Source: an uncultured Verrucomicrobiales bacterium (GTDB lineage: Bacteria > Verrucomicrobiota > Verrucomicrobiia > Limisphaerales > JACDHS01). From it: a DNA stretch of 10,823 nucleotides. The DNA lies in the NCBI GenBank assembly GCA_937983475.1, contig CALJZV010000048.1, positions 1-10,823 of the forward strand, given 5' to 3'. Positions 6,473 to 10,823 of the stretch are shown piece after piece (position 1 is the first letter of the stretch; every line of letters starts with the position of its first letter). Under the pieces are notes generated by a model. That model searched no databases. It had not been told where the DNA came from and saw only the letters and a program-made list of their open reading frames with translations. The translations under genes and the position numbers were made by a program.

Positions 6473-7417
6473 CTAAGGCAATCGTTCGCCCCGCGCGGCG
6501 GTGAACAACCGGTACCACTCATCACGCGTCAAATCCACTTCAGCGGCCTTTGCGCAATCGCGAATGCGCTCCGGGTCCGCCGAGCCCACAATGGGCACAA
6601 TTTGGCTGGGATGCTTGAGGAGCCAGGCTAGCGAAATCACCGAACGGCTCAGTCCGCGAGCCTCGGCGATGCTCTGAATGGTCTCCTGCAAATGCGCCGA
6701 AACGGCGTGCCTCGGCCCCATGCCTGCGGTTTTCTCCGGGGTTCCCAAAACACCACCGCCCAACGGGCTCCAAGCCAGGGGCGTCATCTTTTCTCTCATG
6801 CGCTGCTCCTGCGTCGCATCGTCGGTCGCTTGAAGTTTCCCATGGCTGATTTCCTCCTGGTTGGCGGTGAGCGAGTTTTAACAGGCTTTCTGCAAAACCG
6901 CCAGCAGCGAGGGCCTGAAATTGCTGACGCCAGCCTCGCGAATTTTGCCCGAGCGAAGCAATTCATTAAAAGCCTCGGCCACTTCCTCCGGATTGCACAG
7001 ATAATCCGGTCTATGCAACTGAAAGAGGTCTATGGCGTCCACACCCAACCGCTTCAACGACCCTTCGCAGGATTTGATGATGTGCTCTGCTGAGAAATCA
7101 TAACGGTGGGGCGAATCGGACCAAGGCTCGCCGGGATAGCGAATGCCGCATTTGGTGGCGATGAGAATGCTGTCCCGCATCGGGCGAATGTCCCGGAGCA
7201 CCTGGCCGAAAATAGTCTCTGCCTCACCTTTGCAATAAATGTCGGCGTGATCAAACAATGTGTAACCGGCCTCATAGGCAGCAATGATGGCGTTGCGACC
7301 CGCCGTAATTTTTTCAGGCGTGACTTCCGAGGGGTTCCAGGTACCTGCCACCCGCCAGCATCCATAGGCGAGGCGGCTGCATTGCAGGGAACTTCTACCG
7401 AGCAAAACCGATTGCAT
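6473..7417 (-). pseudogene. Aldo/keto reductase (YdhF-like) interrupted by an in-frame TAA
   Basis: The two halves are in the same frame and separated by a single stop codon at 6878-6880. The first 179 codons encode the N-terminal part of an NADPH-dependent TIM-barrel reductase. The catalytic tetrad is complete: D56 and Y61 in LFDHADIY, K89 in ATKCG, and H135 in LFQLHRPD. GVSNF follows at about 164-168. After the stop the frame continues without loss through NSLTANQEEIS, where relatives have a similar NQxExS strand. It then gives TPLAWSPLGGG, and IVPIVGSADPERI for cofactor phosphate binding, to the TAG at 6473-6475. With any sense codon in place of TAA the protein would have 314 residues, normal for the family. 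The downstream half has an ATG at 6799 with AGGAG 6 nt before it. A recent nonsense mutation, a sequencing error, or readthrough are all possible. Confidence 0.85.
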
Positions 7418-7498
7418 GGCCGCAGCTTATGCATTCACCAAAGCAGTGGAAAGTGGAAAGGCGATCGGCTGCCCCCTTTGGTGCCCGATTCCAGCGCA

Positions 7499-7527
7499 TT
7501 GACTTGGCGAAATGCGACCGATAGGTT
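7499..7527 (+). promoter_or_regulatory. Candidate promoter of the zinc-ribbon gene
   Basis: TTGACT (7499-7504), five of six matches to the -35 consensus, is followed after 17 nt by TAGGTT (7522-7527), a weak -10 element. A start near 7534 would leave a 5' leader of about 20 nt containing the ribosome binding site AGAGGA (7539-7544). Confidence 0.4.
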
Positions 7528-7552
7528 TTCAACAAATCAGAGGACACCAACC

Positions 7553-8281
7553 ATGCTCGAAGCCATCGAAAAACTGCTTATTCTCCAAGACCGTGATCGC
7601 AAAATCATTCGAGTAAAGGAGGAACTTGCCCACATAGCGCCCGAACGGAAAGTGTTGCAGGAAAAAGCATCCTCAACACAAGCGGGTTTGGAAACGGCTA
7701 AATTGAAAGTCAAGCAATTGGAAAGCGAGCGCAAGCGGCTCGAACTGGAAGTGGAAGCTTTTAAACAAAAGATCGAGAAGTACTCCGTCCAGCAATTTCA
7801 GACCAAGAAAAACGAGGAATTCCGCGCCTTGGGCAGCGAAATTGACAACGCCAAAGCCGCCATTTCGAAGCTCGACGACCAGCAAATTGAATTGATGGAG
7901 CAAATAGAGGAGGCCCAGAAAACTGTCATTGAGGCAACCAAAACCGCCAATGAGGCCAAAAAACTGGTGGATGATCAATTGGCCCAACTAGCCGCGCGTG
8001 AAACCAACTTGGAAAAAGAATTTGAGCAGTTGTCCGCCGACCGCGAAAACCTGGCATCGGCCGTTGAGGAATCAACCCGTTCACGGTACGAGCGCCTTCT
8101 TAAAAATAAAGGCGGTTCGGTTGTCGTGGGCATCCAGCATGGCGTCTGCGGAGGATGCCATATGAAATTCCCCACACAGATTGTGCTTTCCTGTCGGCGG
8201 GATGAAGAGATTGTCACCTGCCCTAATTGCGGTCGCATTCTTTATTACACTGCGGACATGGATCTGGCGGTGGCGGAATAA
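7553..8281 (+). CDS. Coiled-coil protein with C-terminal C4 zinc ribbon
   Basis: The 242-residue product begins MLEAIEKLLILQDRD, the usual N-terminus of this family. Residues about 15-185 form a long, highly charged coiled-coil hairpin rich in Glu, Lys, Ala and Leu. The C-terminus carries a zinc ribbon with C199-x2-C202 in GVCGGCHMKF and C223-x2-C226 in CPNCGRILYY. Families of this build (C4-type zinc-ribbon/CT398-like) occur in many bacterial phyla; the chlamydial member interacts with sigma54 and secretion proteins, but a general function is not settled. The ATG at 7553 is supported by AGAGGA with 8-nt spacing. Frame extension upstream to 7106 is antisense to the reductase and rejected. The gene lies about 60 nt before rnpB on the same strand. 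That neighbourhood recurs in other bacteria, to my knowledge, and may reflect joint transcription. Confidence 0.87.
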   Translation: MLEAIEKLLILQDRDRKIIRVKEELAHIAPERKVLQEKASSTQAGLETAKLKVKQLESERKRLELEVEAFKQKIEKYSVQQFQTKKNEEFRALGSEIDNAKAAISKLDDQQIELMEQIEEAQKTVIEATKTANEAKKLVDDQLAQLAARETNLEKEFEQLSADRENLASAVEESTRSRYERLLKNKGGSVVVGIQHGVCGGCHMKFPTQIVLSCRRDEEIVTCPNCGRILYYTADMDLAVAE

Positions 8282-8309
8282 TCCAAACACTCGACTGCCG
8301 GATGCTTCC

Positions 8310-8337
8310 TTGCATTCATCCCGCGCACGGATAACTT
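8310..8337 (+). promoter_or_regulatory. Candidate promoter of rnpB
   Basis: TTGCAT (8310-8315) and TAACTT (8332-8337) are 16 nt apart, and the RNA's 5' end at 8344 lies 6 nt after the -10 element, as expected for a start site. The promoter fits entirely between the zinc-ribbon stop codon and the RNA. Confidence 0.5.
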
Positions 8338-8343
8338 AACCCC

Positions 8344-8748
8344 GGTTTTGGAAGGGCGGAGAATCGCTGCCGGCGAAAGTCGGCGGAGGAAAGTCCGAAC
8401 ACCACAGGGCGCGACGCCGCGTAACCGGCGTTTCGGCGCAGGATACACGCGGGAGAAACGCTTCAAATCGTTTCGACGGACAGTGCCACAGAGAACATAC
8501 CGCCAAACTGCGGTCGGGAAACCGCCGCGGAGGCAAGGGTGAAAAGGTGGTGTAAGAGACCACCGCATCCGGCGCAAGCCGGATGGCACGGAAAACCCCG
8601 TCGGGTGCAAGGCCAAATAGGGGACCTTCGGAGCGGCCCGCTCCAGGTGAAGCAATTCGCCGGGTCCCGGGTAGTGGCCGCTAAGACAAATGATTCTCTC
8701 CCCCGGCAACGGGGCAGACAGAATTCGGCTTACAGCCCTTCCAAAACC
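8344..8748 (+). ncRNA. rnpB: RNase P RNA, bacterial type A
   Basis: This is the catalytic RNA that removes 5' leaders from precursor tRNAs. The conserved core is obvious: GGAGGAAAGTCCGAAC (from 8385) forms the 5' side of P4, and ACAGAATTCGGCTTACA (8718-8734) the 3' side. Between them are ACAGTGCCACAGAGAAC, GCAAGGGTGAAA, GTAAGAG and GCAAGGCCAAATAGGGG. P1 is a perfect 14-bp helix: GGTTTTGGAAGGGC (8344-8357) with GCCCTTCCAAAACC (8735-8748). P13 (8546-8551 with 8559-8564), P14 (8567-8573 with 8578-8584, GCAA loop), P17 (8630-8634 with 8640-8644, GGCCC loop) and P18 (8646-8651 with 8656-8661, GCAA loop) are all recognisable. The length of about 405 nt is slightly above that of E. coli. The two GCAA tetraloops match the type A pattern of GNRA docking loops on P14 and P18. 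The ends are set from P1 and could be off by a few bases. Confidence 0.96.
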
Positions 8749-8757
8749 TTTTAATTC
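8735..8757 (+). terminator. Likely rnpB 3' end, P1 helix plus short T-run
   Basis: The 3' strand of the P1 helix runs directly into TTTTAATTCC. No separate hairpin terminator is seen in the 34 bases before the converging deacetylase stop codon. Since P1's other strand is 390 nt away, this is not a standard local hairpin terminator; the transcript may instead be trimmed back to P1. Confidence 0.3.
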
Positions 8758-8782
8758 CCCAGCGGCTCATTGCCACGAATCC

Positions 8783-9691
8783 TCAATCAAAGAAGGGAAA
8801 CAGCCTTTTAATTTCCTCTCGGTCGGGCTGGCGTCCGTATTCGCAAATTTCAAAGGCCTCGGCATATTGGATTTTTTCGCCCCGCTCCGCCCCATACCAT
8901 TCAATCAACTGCGGGCGAAAGCGATTGGCAACCGATTGAAACCGGGCCGAATGCATCTGCCGAACCTCTTCGACGCGTCGCGCCTTGCCGTCCGCGTCCT
9001 TGGGCAGCAACCGCGCGTGGCCCAAAGCGCCCCCCTCGAGAAACTGGGTTTCCATCACCGCCAACGCGTCCATTTTCTTCTCAATGGCTGGGTCGATGCT
9101 CACCGCGATGTCGGCCCGAAAGGGCGTTGGTTTGGTGAACCGATCGGGCAGATATAAAAATACTGGGTTTTTCTCCAGCGGCGGAACATCCGTCATGAAT
9201 GGCACCTGCACCATAAATGCCGCGTCCTGCACCAGAATGCCGCCATAGCGATGGTCAGGATGATAATCATTGGGACGATGACTCATGACGATGTCGGCCT
9301 TCCATTCCCGGATGAGGCGGATGACGGTTTTGCGGTTTTCCAGCGTCGGCATGAGTTCGCCATCGTGAATGTCCAGCACCTGCACGGTCACACCAAGGAT
9401 TTGGGCCGCCTGCTCCACCTCAGCCTTGCGGCGTTGAGCCAGCGCGCCACCCGAGTCGCGCCAATGACCGATGTCGCCGCTGGTCATCGCGACGAATTTG
9501 ACATGGTGTCCCTGGGCCGCCCACATGGCCCCTACCCCGCTGGCATGCAACTCGGCATCATCGGGATGCGCCCCGAAACAAATGATCCGCAGCTTGTCGT
9601 TCTTTAATGGCGCATCGTCTGCAAGGGCGGGAAAAACCGCCATGACAAGCAGGAGAGTCAGGCTACAGAATCTTGGAAAAGTTTTGCTCAC
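8783..9691 (-). CDS. Exported PIG-L/LmbE-family zinc deacetylase
   Basis: Family members are Zn-dependent hydrolases that remove acetyl groups from N-acetylglucosamine-type substrates; the substrate here is unknown. The start is set at the GTG at 9691 because it gives a standard signal peptide: MSKTFPRF, the hydrophobic core LTLLLVMAVF, and cleavage near ALADD. A TTG at 9715 would add eight residues. The zinc-binding motif AHPDD is at about residues 41-45 and the second metal motif HPDH at about 144-147, preceded by SHRPNDY. Segments RRKAEVEQAAQILGV and DIHDGEL are also typical of the fold. At 302 residues it is complete. It lies 98 nt downstream of the cytochrome gene on the same strand and may share its transcript. 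It converges with rnpB, 34 nt away. Confidence 0.9.
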   Translation of the reverse strand: MSKTFPRFCSLTLLLVMAVFPALADDAPLKNDKLRIICFGAHPDDAELHASGVGAMWAAQGHHVKFVAMTSGDIGHWRDSGGALAQRRKAEVEQAAQILGVTVQVLDIHDGELMPTLENRKTVIRLIREWKADIVMSHRPNDYHPDHRYGGILVQDAAFMVQVPFMTDVPPLEKNPVFLYLPDRFTKPTPFRADIAVSIDPAIEKKMDALAVMETQFLEGGALGHARLLPKDADGKARRVEEVRQMHSARFQSVANRFRPQLIEWYGAERGEKIQYAEAFEICEYGRQPDREEIKRLFPFFD

Positions 9692-9789
9692 ACGTGAATT
9701 TTGTAAAAGCAGCAATTGAGTTCAATCCCAATTCCTTGTAATCGCAACGCGCCTGTCCCCTGCCCTCCGTTCCTACCTGCGGTTTTTAT

Positions 9790-10821
9790 TTATTCAAAAC
9801 CCGAGGCGTCGGCCCTCTTATCCTTGGCGGCCGCCACCTTGACGGGATTCGGAGGCCTCAGCACATGCAGTTCATGTATGGACCACCACTTGTCCTTGGC
9901 TGTGCCTGTTTGGGTCAACCGGATGAATTTTGTCGTGGCGGGATCAAAATGAATTTCCGTCGTTCGTGCGTTGCCTGCACCTGTGGCAACGGGCTTCCCC
10001 CAGATTTCGCCATCGTCGGAAAGTTCCACTTTGTATTTTCTAGGGAAATCGTTGGGCGACGTTGCGCAATCCAGGTAAAGGCCGGAAACCAAGGTCGGTT
10101 CGGGCAATTCAATTTGAAACCACATGCCAGGCTCTTGCGGCACCGCGGTGTCGTAGCGCGTGTCGGGTTTGTCATCGACGGCGTTGGCCGCCAGATCCGC
10201 CTTGTGGCTGGCGCTGACCTTCCAACTTGGCCGATTTGTCAGGTATTGAGGAACGACGTTCCGCAGTTCCTCCAATGTCCATAGCGCTGTGCGGTCCTTA
10301 AAAGCGCCTCGCGCCCGGGCAACGTGATTGCTTGTGACCAACGAGGCGTTGTTCCCAAAACTGTTTCGCACGTAGGAAGCGACGGCCGCAATCCACTCAT
10401 CGTCATTGGAATCCATGGCCACCATCTGGGCATCATAACTTTTGCCATCCACCGGTCCGGTCAATCCTTTCAAAATAACCTGAATGAGTTGATCGGACAG
10501 GCCGGTCACCGTTTTGGAACCGGCAAGCGACGGAGCCATGGTCAAGCCGCCGTCAGCACCTTGTAGCGGCATGCCTTTGCCATCGTAGCCATGGCAGGCG
10601 AAACACAGGTCGCCATAAATGTTGCTGCCGCGCCGCAACTGCTTCTTATCCGCCGAGGTCAATTCCCTGCCCTCAGTGGCGTCGGGCAAGAGCAATTGCA
10701 TTCCGATTTCCTGCACACCAACGGATTTATTGTTTTTCATCGTGGCATCTATGAACTGCTTTGAGTCCCGCCATTTCAGAAAATTAGCGGTGAGCATGGC
10801 TTGAATAACCACACTGGGATC
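9790..10821 (-). CDS. C-terminal part of a large c-type cytochrome/discoidin protein, truncated by window edge
   Basis: The frame is open at the right edge; about 343 codons are visible. The first residues (DPSVVIQAMLTANFLKW) look like the end of a HEAT-like repeat. A cytochrome c domain follows with the haem motif CFACH at about visible residues 73-77. Candidate axial methionines lie in the SYDAQMVAM segment, and the domain ends in the typical WIAAVASYVRNSFG helix. After a linker, residues about 200-325 form an F5/8 type C (discoidin) domain. It runs from SASHKADLAANAVDD through MWFQIELPEPTLVSGLYLD and KYKVELSDDGEIWG to KFIRLTQTG and WWSIHELHVL. This order fits the C-terminus of large PVC-type haem-binding proteins with a dehydrogenase-like propeller and HEAT repeats, which are exported; the domains further upstream are outside the window. 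Role in periplasmic electron transfer from a bound glycan or other substrate is inferred. Confidence 0.85.
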   Translation of the reverse strand, partial: DPSVVIQAMLTANFLKWRDSKQFIDATMKNNKSVGVQEIGMQLLLPDATEGRELTSADKKQLRRGSNIYGDLCFACHGYDGKGMPLQGADGGLTMAPSLAGSKTVTGLSDQLIQVILKGLTGPVDGKSYDAQMVAMDSNDDEWIAAVASYVRNSFGNNASLVTSNHVARARGAFKDRTALWTLEELRNVVPQYLTNRPSWKVSASHKADLAANAVDDKPDTRYDTAVPQEPGMWFQIELPEPTLVSGLYLDCATSPNDFPRKYKVELSDDGEIWGKPVATGAGNARTTEIHFDPATTKFIRLTQTGTAKDKWWSIHELHVLRPPNPVKVAAAKDKRADASGFE

Positions 10822-10823
10822 CG

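Noticed and set aside
7106..7552. N-terminal extension of the zinc-ribbon protein
   Set aside because: The extension is antisense to the reductase. The family begins with MLEAIEKLL at 7553, which has a good ribosome binding site.
8245..8709. 154-codon minus-strand frame and other frames over 8336-8754
   Set aside because: They overlap the RNase P RNA, whose conserved core and helices fully explain the sequence.
8690..9157. 155-codon plus-strand frame
   Set aside because: It covers the end of rnpB and is antisense to the PIG-L deacetylase, with no domain of its own.
1..10823. CRISPR arrays, tRNA genes, riboswitches, transposases or attachment sites
   Set aside because: I looked for regularly spaced repeats, T-loop sequences, known aptamer cores and recombinase motifs on both strands and saw none.

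Overview
The window looks like chromosomal DNA of a member of the Verrucomicrobiota (PVC group). This is inferred from gene content: a large protein ending in cytochrome c plus discoidin domains, an exported PIG-L deacetylase, an exported beta-propeller lactonase, and a coiled-coil/zinc-ribbon gene next to rnpB. Several genes lack a strong Shine-Dalgarno sequence and some seem to use GTG. No similarity search could be run, so the taxonomy is tentative.

Layout. 1-2437 (+): the 3' three quarters of an HrpB-type DEAH helicase gene, then a YkgJ-type cysteine-cluster protein whose ribosome binding site overlaps the helicase stop codon. About 2440-4110: an A/T-richer, gene-poor stretch with a small Cys/His zinc-finger-like basic protein (-), two small single-pass membrane proteins facing each other (+ and -), and strong hairpins with T-tracts on the minus strand, some with no obvious gene to terminate. 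4141-5316 (+): exported lactonase-type beta-propeller. 5337-6407 (-): agmatine deiminase with its own promoter. 6473-7417 (-): a YdhF-like aldo/keto reductase broken by one in-frame TAA. 7553-8281 (+): coiled-coil plus C4 zinc-ribbon protein. 8344-8748 (+): RNase P RNA, with its two ends closed by a perfect 14-bp P1 helix. 8783-9691 (-): exported PIG-L/LmbE deacetylase. 9790-10821 (-): C-terminal part of a large cytochrome c/discoidin protein that runs off the right edge.

The genes are mostly housekeeping or general metabolism (RNA helicase, RNase P, polyamine synthesis, sugar and redox enzymes) and do not form one pathway. I saw no CRISPR array, transposase, integrase, tRNA or known defence system. 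The least explained DNA is 3043-3880, where minus-strand terminators suggest small unannotated transcripts. The clearest anomaly is the aldo/keto reductase nonsense codon.
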